From NCBI RefSeq assembly GCF_009498455.1, contig NZ_CP045644.1:3351001-3415000 (forward strand): DNA of 64,000 nucleotides, written 5' to 3'. The DNA comes from Variovorax paradoxus (GTDB lineage: Bacteria > Pseudomonadota > Gammaproteobacteria > Burkholderiales > Burkholderiaceae_C). Both the position numbers and the translations under genes were made by a program. Position 1 is the stretch's first letter; every line of letters begins with the position of its first letter. The notes beneath the pieces were generated by a model. The model worked only from the letters and a program-made list of their open reading frames with translations. It did no database searches and was not told where the DNA came from. Below, one piece after another: positions 26,362-34,488 of the stretch.

Positions 26362-27435
26362 TTAAACCAGACCGAGGTCCCCAAGAATCTCCTCAACGTC
26401 GGCGGCGTCTAGTAAGTAAGAGTCTTTCGCTACGTTTGACACCAATGCCCGATTCTCTGGGGTGTCGACGCTCGCAACAAAGAACTCAAGAGAGCAGCCA
26501 GCGATTGCCTGCCGCACACTCTCGGCAGTCTCGAATACTTCACAGCGGCCATTCAATTCACCGATGAGGCAGGTCTCGGTATCCAATGGAAGCAGCACGC
26601 CAACCATGGGCACGGTGGCATCATTGAGTGGGGCCACTCGGCGTTCACCCGCCACTGCATGCACTGCTGCTGAATCGCCCAAGATGATGTTGCCCCCCGG
26701 GTACTTGCGAATACGGAACGTGAGCTTTGCAAACGCCTCCTCTCTCTCCGAGGAGGTAGCTACGCGCTTCAGTGCCTTCAGATGCCCCGACTTCATCGCA
26801 CCCTTGAGTAGGCCTTGTGTGAGTTTCCCTTCCGTTTGCAGCGCCCTTGCTTGCTCGTCCGCGTTTGCTTTGAAGTACGCAGGTAGTTCTGCCCTGGCCC
26901 GTTGAAGCATTGCTGGCGTTAACGCTTGATCCAGGTGACGACTGAGTTCCTTGAGAGGAAATTGATCACCAGCCGCCACTGTCAAAATTTGTTTGAGGAT
27001 GCGGGTCAGATTGGCGTCATCTTGAATGTGCGCGGTGAGTACGGCGGCTAACTTGGTTGGGTCTGACATTGCGTTGTATACGCCGTTCACCAAGTCGCCA
27101 GTCATCCTTTCGAAGTTTTCGCGAACATGCCGCGTGCGAACTAGCATGTGGGCGACGAGCTTGGCCGCCTGCTGGGAATCCACATTCGTCCCGTTAGCAG
27201 CTGCACGCAGGTCCGTCACGAATGCCGCCAACGCGCCTTCGTCGTCAGTGATCGCGTCGTCGACGGACCTGTCGCCATCATGCGTGTAGAACTGCCCTTC
27301 GAGCGCAATGTTCTGGATGCTGGTGTTGAATGCCGGCCTGTCTTTGCGGAAGACCCACGCGTTACTTGCGTTCTCGGGGCTACCAAATCCGCGTTGAAGG
27401 AACTGGGGAATGAAGTGATGTCGCTTACCCGCCAT
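26362..27435 (-). CDS. DUF4238 domain-containing protein
   Basis: A 357-residue protein that opens with KRHHFIPQFLQRGF, the hallmark of the DUF4238 family. The biochemical function of this family is not known to me; members are scattered in bacteria and often lie in accessory regions. The conserved paired histidines could be catalytic or metal-binding, which is speculation. AGGAG lies about 10 bases before the ATG at 27435. It shares strand with the downstream membrane protein gene (287-bp gap) and the upstream unrecognised gene (306-bp gap), so the three are not tightly coupled. Confidence 0.75.
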   Translation of the reverse strand: MAGKRHHFIPQFLQRGFGSPENASNAWVFRKDRPAFNTSIQNIALEGQFYTHDGDRSVDDAITDDEGALAAFVTDLRAAANGTNVDSQQAAKLVAHMLVRTRHVRENFERMTGDLVNGVYNAMSDPTKLAAVLTAHIQDDANLTRILKQILTVAAGDQFPLKELSRHLDQALTPAMLQRARAELPAYFKANADEQARALQTEGKLTQGLLKGAMKSGHLKALKRVATSSEREEAFAKLTFRIRKYPGGNIILGDSAAVHAVAGERRVAPLNDATVPMVGVLLPLDTETCLIGELNGRCEVFETAESVRQAIAGCSLEFFVASVDTPENRALVSNVAKDSYLLDAADVEEILGDLGLV

Positions 27436-27741
27436 ATCACGTGCTCCTGCTTGGCGTAGGTCTTCTTGTTCTTGACTAACTCCACCGTTTTAGGCTTGCT
27501 TCGCAAGCTTGACACGCGACGCTCGATCATGCACAGCGGCGCTTCTGCTTTCGCTGCCGGGCGGCCCGTGCCCATGAGTGCCCGCCGCGTTCTACTCTAT
27601 GAAGTCAGGCGATACCTCAGCGAGTAGTTGCGATGTGCTCGGCTCAAAGAAAGGAGGCTCGCGCCTTTGATCTTAAAGCACTGCATCATGGAAACGCGTA
27701 CATGCGAAATGGCGCGCTGCACGCCAGTCCGCGTGTACGAA
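27436..27741. other. Intergenic region without recognised gene
   Basis: These 306 bases separate two minus-strand island genes and presumably contain the promoter of the DUF4238 gene. A short perfect hairpin (GCTTGC-TTC-GCAAGC) occurs near 27493-27507, without a T-run, so I do not call it a terminator. Confidence 0.4.
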
Positions 27742-28875
27742 TCAGGGCCTCGGCCGGCGGCGGGGATCGGGAAGGAGTCCGGGCAACACTTCGCCCCGTC
27801 GCGTCAATTGCAGGTATGGAATCAGCGCATGCACCTGGCTTACCGGTCTACCAACGTTCCCGATCCGCGCATTCACCGACATGATGTGGTCCGGAGCCTC
27901 ACCGGGCCGTATGCGAGGAAGCTGCGGATAGCGGATCGAAATGCGCCCTTCCGTCGCTGAGATTCGAGCTGTGGCTTGGTCATACTCGTCGGGGAAGAAC
28001 TCTACCCGGATCTCGGATGCCCTTCTGAGAACCCGTTCTAGCGGGGGCAACGGGACCCGGGCGGGAGAGCGCTGCTTGAATAGAGCGCGGTCCAGTTTGT
28101 CTAGGAAGAGGTAGAGCATGCCCGCGATGCGAAGCAAGAAGTGGTTGTACGAGAACGCGGTATAGACAGTCCCCCGATAGCGCGCGTGCACTTGGGGGTC
28201 TGGCCCTCGCTGATCCTCTGGGCCTGTCATAGTTCGGACGTAGAAGCCAGTCACCAACACGCCGTTGTGGTTGGTAATAGAAATCGGTGCCAGCCGCGCC
28301 GCCCGATGCTTGAGCGCGTTGGCAGGGATACGAACCTGCTCGTGGTGGGCTTTTGTCGACGACAAGAATGCTTGGTGAACGTGCGGATTTCTGGTCTTCA
28401 GAAAGTCATGCAGGGTCATCTTTTCGCTGTCGGCGTCGGGTGCTGAAAAGCACTTGATGATGACGTGCAGTTGTTCGTACAGCTCGTTGACGGTCCGGAT
28501 CAGTTGCTCCGTTTCGGCGAGCACAGGAGCCTCGAACCCGTCGGCGGGTCCAGTTGTAACAGCATCGGCGACCTGAACAAACAAGTTTGCAATGTCGTCG
28601 AGTTCTTGATGGAGAAGATCCGCCGGGTGTTCGATGAATGGTCGATGAGCTTCGTGGAACAGCAACATTGGTGGCGCGTTGACCAAGTTTGCGTACAGCG
28701 CATTACCGCGCTGGGGAGAATAAATTTGTTCCATCGGTTGTGGGGGGGCCGAAGCGAGCCAAGTGAAGTTGCGGAGGCCTGTTGGAGTTGGCGATTGTCC
28801 TCCGAGCAGGAGCCCCGCAGCCACCGCTGCCTCGTTCACCGTTTCTCTAGAGGTCGAAGAGGATTGGGAAGACAC
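27742..28875 (-). CDS. Hypothetical protein of the accessory island
   Basis: A 377-residue frame with consistent coding character and no family I recognise. It contains a histidine-rich central part (NPHVHQAFLSSTKAHHEQ) and a helical segment FLLRIAGMLYLFLDKLDRALF near residue 260, and ends in a basic proline-arginine tail. The apparent start is GTG at 28875 with no clear ribosome site, so the true start may be further in. GC content is lower than in the core genes. It is the last island gene before the right repeat at 29053. Confidence 0.5.
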   Translation of the reverse strand: MSSQSSSTSRETVNEAAVAAGLLLGGQSPTPTGLRNFTWLASAPPQPMEQIYSPQRGNALYANLVNAPPMLLFHEAHRPFIEHPADLLHQELDDIANLFVQVADAVTTGPADGFEAPVLAETEQLIRTVNELYEQLHVIIKCFSAPDADSEKMTLHDFLKTRNPHVHQAFLSSTKAHHEQVRIPANALKHRAARLAPISITNHNGVLVTGFYVRTMTGPEDQRGPDPQVHARYRGTVYTAFSYNHFLLRIAGMLYLFLDKLDRALFKQRSPARVPLPPLERVLRRASEIRVEFFPDEYDQATARISATEGRISIRYPQLPRIRPGEAPDHIMSVNARIGNVGRPVSQVHALIPYLQLTRRGEVLPGLLPDPRRRPRP

Positions 28876-29052
28876 TCAGGCCATCTGTTTAACGTCCTGC
28901 TCTGACGACAGACTAGGGGGCGACAGTCCGCAAAGCGCCAGGATGCAGCCCTCCGTATGGACTTCCAGGAAGACTGCTACCGCTGCGTAGCGGACGATCG
29001 ATTACGTTGCTCAGCCGTTGGATGTATCGCGGCGCGCCTTTTCCCCCAAGAC

Positions 29053-29085
29053 GCCTCGGGGGCGGTCGATACGCAGATGGTGCCG
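29053..29085 (+). repeat. Right copy of island-flanking imperfect direct repeat
   Basis: This is the second copy of the 33-base repeat (see 18552-18584). In frame it encodes FPQDASGAVDTQMVP, a copy of the C-terminus of the racemase-like CaiB protein, but no matching upstream gene body is present. The porin gene begins on the other side 53 bases away, so this marks the right edge of the island. Confidence 0.7.
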
Positions 29086-29137
29086 AGTTGCGGAGCGCTG
29101 CGAGCGGCAAGGCGAGGCATCGAAGCGCGGGTCGTCT

Positions 29138-30466
29138 TCAGAACGCGTGGCGGATGCCGAAGTCGTAGCCCATCGACGAGCGCGGCGCCCAGCCCGCGGC
29201 CTGCGCCGTGCCACCCGCGAGGTAGCTCACCGAGCCGCCGGTGATGGCGCCCATCACGCCGGGGTTGTTCCAGCCGTTCTTGATGCGGATGCGGGACACC
29301 GAGGCATACAGCGCAGTGCGTTTCGACAGGTTGTGCACGTAGCCCAGTGCGATCTGGTTGGCCGTGGTGTCGCGGTGGCCGTTCAGGCCCCACAGCAGGC
29401 TGTTCAGGTCGGTCGCAGCCGGCGCGCCGTTCTTGTATTTCACCGAAGCGTACGACGCGCGGATGAGGCCGGCGCCCACGGGCACGCTCACGCCGAGCAG
29501 GTAGCCGTCGTACCGGTCCTTGCGCGTCGTGGTGGTCATGAGCGGAGCGGCCAGGCCCGGCAGGTTCTGCAGCGCACCGGTCTCGTTCTTGTCCTGCACG
29601 CGCGACAGTTCGCCGAACAGCTTGGCGGGACCGAAGTCGTACGACGCACCCAGGTTCAGCGAGTTGATCTTGCGCTCTTGCTTGGCGGTCACGAGGCCCA
29701 GTGCGTTGAGCGTCGTGCTGTCGGCGGCCGTGCTCTGGCTGTAGGCAATGGCCATGTCGAGGGGGCCCTTGGCATAGCCGAAGCGCCCGCCCACGAAGCG
29801 ACCCTTGGCCGACGGCGTGCCGGCCTGGTCGCTGCGCTTCGTGTTCTCGTGCAGCGCGTACTGCAGCTGGCCGTAGACGCCGCCCAGGTTCGGCGGCAGG
29901 AAGTAGCCGATCGAATTGCCGGTGCGCACGTAGTTGTCGGTCGCGCCCACCACCGAGCCGGGCCCGGCGGCGGCAGCCAGCCGGCTGTTGATGTTGGCCA
30001 TGAGGTTGGTGCCCACGCCCTGCGTGCCGAAGGGGCTGAACACCGTGTCGTTCCAGAAGGTCGCGGTGTAGTCACGGCCCAGTCGCACTTCACCGAAGGG
30101 GCCCGACAGGCTCAGGGTCGAGCGGCGGTTGAAGTTGTCGATGCCCTTGGCACCGTCGTCGTTGCTGATACCCGACTCCAGCCAGAAGCTGGCCGCCAGG
30201 CCGCCGCCCAGGTCTTCCGTGCCGCGAAAGCCGATGCGGCTGCCCGCATAGCCCGAGTTCGACATCGCGGTCTGGCTTTTCTTCGCGCCGCCCGCTGCGG
30301 TGGCTGGTGGCACTGCGAAGGGGTTGGGGCTGTGGTGCGTGCTCTTCGACGTGTAGCGGCTGATGCCGACGTCGACGATGCCGAACACCGTGACGGACGA
30401 TTGGGCCGGTGCGGCACCAGCGACGGTGAGCAGGGCGAGGGCGGACAGGGCGTGATGTTGCTTCAT
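29138..30466 (-). CDS. Gram-negative general porin (Burkholderiales type)
   Basis: A 442-residue outer-membrane trimeric porin. The signal peptide (MKQHHALSALALLTVAGAAPAQ) is followed by SSVTVFGIVDVGISRY, the usual start of betaproteobacterial porins. The C-terminus ends YDFGIRHAF with the terminal phenylalanine needed for assembly. Alternating beta-strand patterns and the SGPFGEVRLGRDYTA block are typical. It probably admits small acids for the neighbouring CoA-transferase and Bug pathway. The gene is monocistronic or the end of a weakly linked group. Confidence 0.93.
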   Translation of the reverse strand: MKQHHALSALALLTVAGAAPAQSSVTVFGIVDVGISRYTSKSTHHSPNPFAVPPATAAGGAKKSQTAMSNSGYAGSRIGFRGTEDLGGGLAASFWLESGISNDDGAKGIDNFNRRSTLSLSGPFGEVRLGRDYTATFWNDTVFSPFGTQGVGTNLMANINSRLAAAAGPGSVVGATDNYVRTGNSIGYFLPPNLGGVYGQLQYALHENTKRSDQAGTPSAKGRFVGGRFGYAKGPLDMAIAYSQSTAADSTTLNALGLVTAKQERKINSLNLGASYDFGPAKLFGELSRVQDKNETGALQNLPGLAAPLMTTTTRKDRYDGYLLGVSVPVGAGLIRASYASVKYKNGAPAATDLNSLLWGLNGHRDTTANQIALGYVHNLSKRTALYASVSRIRIKNGWNNPGVMGAITGGSVSYLAGGTAQAAGWAPRSSMGYDFGIRHAF

Positions 30467-30632
30467 GGCAGGTCTTGCGTTGCGTGCTTCTTCAGGGATG
30501 AACGAGGCCGCTGGTGCGCATCGCTGCGTTCCAGGGCTCGGGTGTGCCGAAGGGCGTGCGCTCTTCAGTGACTTCGGTGCGGTGGGTGGGGGAGGCGCGT
30601 GGCCTCGGGGCGCGTCAGGGCGCCCCTGGCGC

Positions 30633-31865
30633 TCAGGCCGCGGGTTCGCTCGCTGCGCCGTCGGCGAACATGGCCGCGATGGTCGACGCCTCCAGCCCGG
30701 CTTCGGCCAGGATGCGGCGTGTGTCCGCGCCGCGACGCACCGGTGCGCGCAGCGAAGGCGTCAGCGGCTCGCTGGACGTGAAGCCGATGCCGGGCACCGG
30801 TACCCGCCGCGAGGTGTGGGACAGCGACAGTTCCACGTGCGGCCAGTCGCGCGCCATCTGTGCCGCCGCCTGTGCGGGGCGCATCACCGGCGTGGCGGGC
30901 ACCTCATGGCGGGTCAGCAGCGCATCCCATTCGGCCACGGTCCGTCCGCCCAGCGCCTGGCCCAGCAACGCCTGCGCGCGCGTCACATCGCGCTGCTCGG
31001 CGGCCTCGTGCAGTTGCGACAGCAGCGCTGCGTCCGTGCCGGCTTCGCGCAGCGCGTTCAGCAGTCCCACCGCCTGGTTGGCCGCATTGCAGACGATGGC
31101 CAGCTGGCCGTCGGTTGCCTCGAAGGTGCCCGACAACGGGCTGCCGGAAAACGCGGTCGACGCACTGCGCGGCATCTCCATGCCACTGACCAGCGGCCCC
31201 GCGTAGGTGGGCGCCATCAGCGTGAGCGCCGCGCCCATCATCGACACCTGAAGCCATTCGCCGCGTGTGCGCGCCTCGCCGTTCGTGCTGCGGTCGCGCC
31301 GGTAGAGCGCGCTCATCACCGCCAGCGCGGCCTGTTGGCCCACCGCGTAGTCGACCAGGGGGAAGCCCACCCGTTGCGGCTTGCCGTCGCTGCCGGCGTT
31401 GGCGGCCATCAGGCCGCTGGCAGCCTGGATGACGTGGTCGTAGGCGCGCCGGTCCGAGGCAGGGCCGAAGCCGGTGATCGAGCAGATGACCAGCTGCGGA
31501 TGGCGTTCGATCAGTTGCTGCGGATCGAAGCCGAGCGCCGCCAGCTTGCCGGGCCGGAAGTTCTCCAGCAGCACGTCCGCGCTGCCGATCAGCGCTGCCA
31601 GCGCCTCCCTGGCTCGCGGGTCGCGCGCATCGAGGGCCAGGGAGCGCTTGCCCGCGCCCTGCGTCACGAAGGTCTCGCCCAGCCCGAGGGCGGTCAGTTC
31701 GGCATCCAGACCTTTGGCGCGGATCATGTCGTCGCCGTCGGCGCGCTCGATGCGGATCACTTCGGCGCCGAGCAGGCTGAGCTGGTAACCGGCGAAGGGC
31801 CCGGCCAGCACGTGGGTCCAGTCGATGACGCGCAGGCCTGCCAGGGGTGTGGTGTTCGATGTCAT
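30633..31865 (-). CDS. CaiB/BaiF family CoA-transferase
   Basis: A 410-residue class III CoA-transferase. Family marks are GLRVIDWTHVLAGPFAGYQLS at the start, ENFRPGKLAALGFD, and the probable catalytic aspartate in FPLVDYAVGQQAAL. It begins 4 bases after the stop of the upstream Bug gene, so the two are one operon under the divergent LysR regulator. The acid it activates is presumably the ligand of that Bug protein. The substrate is not evident. Confidence 0.92.
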   Translation of the reverse strand: MTSNTTPLAGLRVIDWTHVLAGPFAGYQLSLLGAEVIRIERADGDDMIRAKGLDAELTALGLGETFVTQGAGKRSLALDARDPRAREALAALIGSADVLLENFRPGKLAALGFDPQQLIERHPQLVICSITGFGPASDRRAYDHVIQAASGLMAANAGSDGKPQRVGFPLVDYAVGQQAALAVMSALYRRDRSTNGEARTRGEWLQVSMMGAALTLMAPTYAGPLVSGMEMPRSASTAFSGSPLSGTFEATDGQLAIVCNAANQAVGLLNALREAGTDAALLSQLHEAAEQRDVTRAQALLGQALGGRTVAEWDALLTRHEVPATPVMRPAQAAAQMARDWPHVELSLSHTSRRVPVPGIGFTSSEPLTPSLRAPVRRGADTRRILAEAGLEASTIAAMFADGAASEPAA

Positions 31866-31869
31866 CGCG

Positions 31870-32832
31870 TCACTCCGGCTTGACGCCGCTGTTCTTCACG
31901 TAGCGCGCCCAGCGCGCGATCTCTTCCTTGGCGAAGCGGCGGCTTTCTTCCAGCGTGAAGGCCAGCGGCTGCGTCCCGTTGCTCGCGCGCAGCTGCACCG
32001 ACTCCGGCGACGCCAGCGATTTGCGGACCGCGGCATTCAGCATCTCGGCGACAGGCGCCGGCGTGCCGGTTGGCACGAACACGGCGGTCCATCCGGCGAG
32101 CTCGAAATCGGCCATGCCTTGTTCGCGGAACGTGGCCACGTCCGGCGTGGCCGGATAGCGCTGAGCGGCGGCCACGGCCAGCGGCTTCAGCTTGTTGCCA
32201 TCGATGAAGACCTTGGCCACCGACGCGTCGGAAAACGCGAAGTCGATGTGCCCGCCTGCGAGGTCCGTCAGCGATTGCGGGTTCGACTTGTAGGGGACGG
32301 TGACGGCATCGATGCCCGTCGTCTTGCGGAAGATTTCGCAGGCCACCTGCGTCACGGCGTTGCCGCTTCCGCACCGCAGCTCATTCGGATGGGCCTTGGC
32401 GTAGGCCCGCAGGTCGGCCAGGTTGCGCCACTTGGCGTTGCCCGCGACGTACAGCGAGATCGGGCTGGTGCCCAGGCCCGCCACCATGTCGAACGACCCG
32501 GGCTCATAGCCCAGCTTGGACGGGAAGAACGAAAAGTTGACGGCGTTGGTCGTAGCCGAGCCGATCAGCAGCGTGTAGCCATCGGGTTTGGCGCGTGCGA
32601 CCGCTGCCGCGCCCAGCGCGCCGTTGGCCCCCTGCTTGTTGTCGATGACGACGGGCGTTTTCAGCAGCTCCGTCAGGTCCTTGGCCAGCACGCGCGCCCC
32701 GATGTCGGTGCCGCTGCCCGCGGCGAACGGCACCACCAGCGTGAGGGGGCGCGAGGGGTAGGGCGCCTGCGCCCAGGCGGAAGCGGTCCCCAAGGCGCAC
32801 AGCGCGCCGAGGAGGAAGGAACTGCGAAGCAT
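31870..32832 (-). CDS. Bug/TctC-family periplasmic solute-binding protein
   Basis: A 320-residue Bug protein with a signal peptide ending at ASAWAQ and the family blocks YPSRPLTLVVPFAAGSGTD, DNKQGANGALG and PYKSNPQSLTDLAGGHIDFAF. The ATG at 32832 is supported by AGGAG 8 bases upstream; a longer frame to 32916 would run through the LysR operator. It heads a two-gene operon with the CoA-transferase and is divergent from the LysR gene. Confidence 0.92.
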   Translation of the reverse strand: MLRSSFLLGALCALGTASAWAQAPYPSRPLTLVVPFAAGSGTDIGARVLAKDLTELLKTPVVIDNKQGANGALGAAAVARAKPDGYTLLIGSATTNAVNFSFFPSKLGYEPGSFDMVAGLGTSPISLYVAGNAKWRNLADLRAYAKAHPNELRCGSGNAVTQVACEIFRKTTGIDAVTVPYKSNPQSLTDLAGGHIDFAFSDASVAKVFIDGNKLKPLAVAAAQRYPATPDVATFREQGMADFELAGWTAVFVPTGTPAPVAEMLNAAVRKSLASPESVQLRASNGTQPLAFTLEESRRFAKEEIARWARYVKNSGVKPE

Positions 32833-32908
32833 GGTGTTGTCTCCTGGTCTTGTGGGCTGAACGATAGGTTGCCGCCCGGCGCGCGGCAACCTACATTTCA
32901 TGGGGACC

Positions 32909-32925
32909 TTTTCCATTTTGGAAAA
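32909..32925. promoter_or_regulatory. LysR-type operator palindrome
   Basis: TTTTCC-ATTTT-GGAAAA is a perfect 6-bp-arm inverted repeat containing the T-N11-A pattern of LysR sites. It lies immediately before the LysR start codon (32928), in the 95-bp gap to the divergent Bug gene, so it can serve both autoregulation and activation. Confidence 0.7.
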
Positions 32926-32927
32926 CC

Positions 32928-33827
32928 ATGAACTTGAACGACCTCCATCTGGCTGTGGTGATCGCGCGCGAAGGCGGGCTGAGCAGCGCCTCCGCGTGCC
33001 TCGGCATTTCGCCGGGCACGCTGAGCAAGGCCGTGACCCGGCTCGAGCGCGCCACCAAGGTCAAGCTGTTCGAACGGCTGGCCCGGGGCATGCGTCCCAC
33101 CGAGCTGGGCCAGGCCTTCCTGAAGCGCGCGCAGCGCATCGACCTGGACGCCGCCGATCTCTATGCAGAGCTGCGCGACCTGCGGCAGGTGCGCACCGGC
33201 GTGCTGCGCTGTGGGGTCGGCAACGGCATCCCCGATCGCTGGGTGCTGCCGGTCGTGACCGCGCTCATCGAGCGCGGCATCAGCGTGGACCTGTCGGGCG
33301 GCAACTCCGACTCGCTCACGCGCGGCGTGGCCATGGGCGAGCTGGAGTTCGCCTTGACTGGCCTGCACAAGAAGCCCGCGGCGCCCCTGGCATGGGAAGG
33401 CCTGCGAGACGACCCCCTGGTGCCGATGGCGCCGATCGGCCATCCGCTGGCGCGCACGAAACGCGAGGTCGGATGGGAGCAACTGGCGCAGGCGCGATGG
33501 ATTGTCATGGCGCCGGGCACATCGACACACACCGAGTTCGAAGCGAACTTTCGCGCGCACAAGCTCGACCCGCCCGAGCCGGTGGGCACCTCGCGTTCGG
33601 CCCAGCGCGAGCTGGCGCTGCTGCGCTCACTGGGCGCCTTGATGCCTGTGCCGCGTTCGGTCCTGAAAGAGCCCCATGTCGCGGCGCAGTTCGTGGCGGT
33701 CAGCCCCGTCGGCGGGTGGCGGTCGACGCGCCGGGTGGGCATCGTGCGGCGCGCCGGCGGCTACCTCAGCCCCTCTGCTTTGCAAGCCATGGAGGCACTG
33801 GAAGGCATCCTGCGCAAGGAGCGCTGA
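32928..33827 (+). CDS. LysR-family transcriptional regulator
   Basis: A 299-residue LysR regulator. The winged helix-turn-helix covers residues 1-60 (LGISPGTLSKAVTRLERATKVKLFER), followed by the effector-binding periplasmic-protein-like domain. It is divergent from the Bug/CoA-transferase operon across a 95-bp gap containing a clear palindrome, so it almost certainly controls that operon, probably with the transported acid or its CoA ester as inducer. Confidence 0.92.
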   Translation: MNLNDLHLAVVIAREGGLSSASACLGISPGTLSKAVTRLERATKVKLFERLARGMRPTELGQAFLKRAQRIDLDAADLYAELRDLRQVRTGVLRCGVGNGIPDRWVLPVVTALIERGISVDLSGGNSDSLTRGVAMGELEFALTGLHKKPAAPLAWEGLRDDPLVPMAPIGHPLARTKREVGWEQLAQARWIVMAPGTSTHTEFEANFRAHKLDPPEPVGTSRSAQRELALLRSLGALMPVPRSVLKEPHVAAQFVAVSPVGGWRSTRRVGIVRRAGGYLSPSALQAMEALEGILRKER

Positions 33828-33960
33828 GGGTGGGCTGCCTCGGGCCGGTCCTGCGGGCGCAATGTCCGCGCAACAACTGCTGGCAGCCTTGCCGGATTGT
33901 CCAGGCGTGCCTCGACCTGCGAGGTCGCGTGATCCGGGCGATTCAGAAAGGACTCAGCGC

Positions 33961-34182
33961 GTGGTTGTGACAGGGAGAAGATGGGGCGCATGCGCCGCGT
34001 TGATGGCGGCATTGCTGATGGGCGCATGCTCCACCACGCCGAGCACGCCGAGCACGCCGAGCACGCCGAGCACGCCGAGCACGCACATAGCACGGGGCAT
34101 GCTTCAGACTTGGTGCGACCGATTGGGGTATTCGATCAGGCTCGGCAACGGCATGCGTATCTGGACCACCTTATCTAGGTAG
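33961..34182 (+). CDS. Short lipoprotein-like frame, probably a truncated gene
   Basis: A 73-residue frame starting at GTG with AAAGGA 8 bases upstream. It has an N-terminal hydrophobic stretch and a lipobox LMGAC, then Thr-Pro-Ser repeats encoded by five 9-bp units, and then about 30 unrelated residues ending at the stop. A lipoprotein signal with a Ser/Thr/Pro linker normally precedes a larger domain, so this looks like the 5' end of a gene cut by insertion. The 3' half of an alginate-lyase-like gene on the same strand at 44.9 kb is a possible other half, but the middle would be lost. Confidence 0.5.
   Translation: MVVTGRRWGACAALMAALLMGACSTTPSTPSTPSTPSTPSTHIARGMLQTWCDRLGYSIRLGNGMRIWTTLSR
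34036..34080 (+). repeat. Five tandem 9-bp repeats (ACGCCGAGC)
   Basis: Five exact copies of ACGCCGAGC encode Thr-Pro-Ser units of the lipoprotein linker. Copy number of such units commonly varies between strains by slippage. Confidence 0.9.
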
Positions 34183-34488
34183 CTGCCGGCGTAGGGCACG
34201 CCCAGTTTGTCCAGCGCGCTGCTGACATACGCATGAATCCCATGCCAAGACGTAGCCGACATGGGGAAGCGCGCCCACCGCGTTGATATCGCTTGGCCGC
34301 GTGGGCCGCTGCGATTGCCGGAGCTCCGCTGTCGGGGCATTTCCCCAATGTGGTGGCCCCCCGCATCACCGCAGAGGACGCCGAGCGTTGTTGCTCGCGT
34401 GCAGTCGCCACCGAAGACCTGGTTAATGTCGGACCACAAGGCGCCTCAGACTAGGCGCTCGTTTGGTCCGCCCACTCAGGAACGCGCG
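34183..34488. other. Intergenic region with unrecognised short frames
   Basis: About 306 bases between the truncated lipoprotein and the tannase gene. A minus-strand frame from 34262 to 34104 (HGIHAYVSSALDKLGVPYAG and on) has protein-like composition but no family I recognise and no ribosome site. It may be a gene fragment. Confidence 0.3.

Noticed and set aside
27493..27507. GCTTGC-TTC-GCAAGC hairpin considered as terminator
   Set aside because: No T-run follows on either strand and the stem is only 6 bp.
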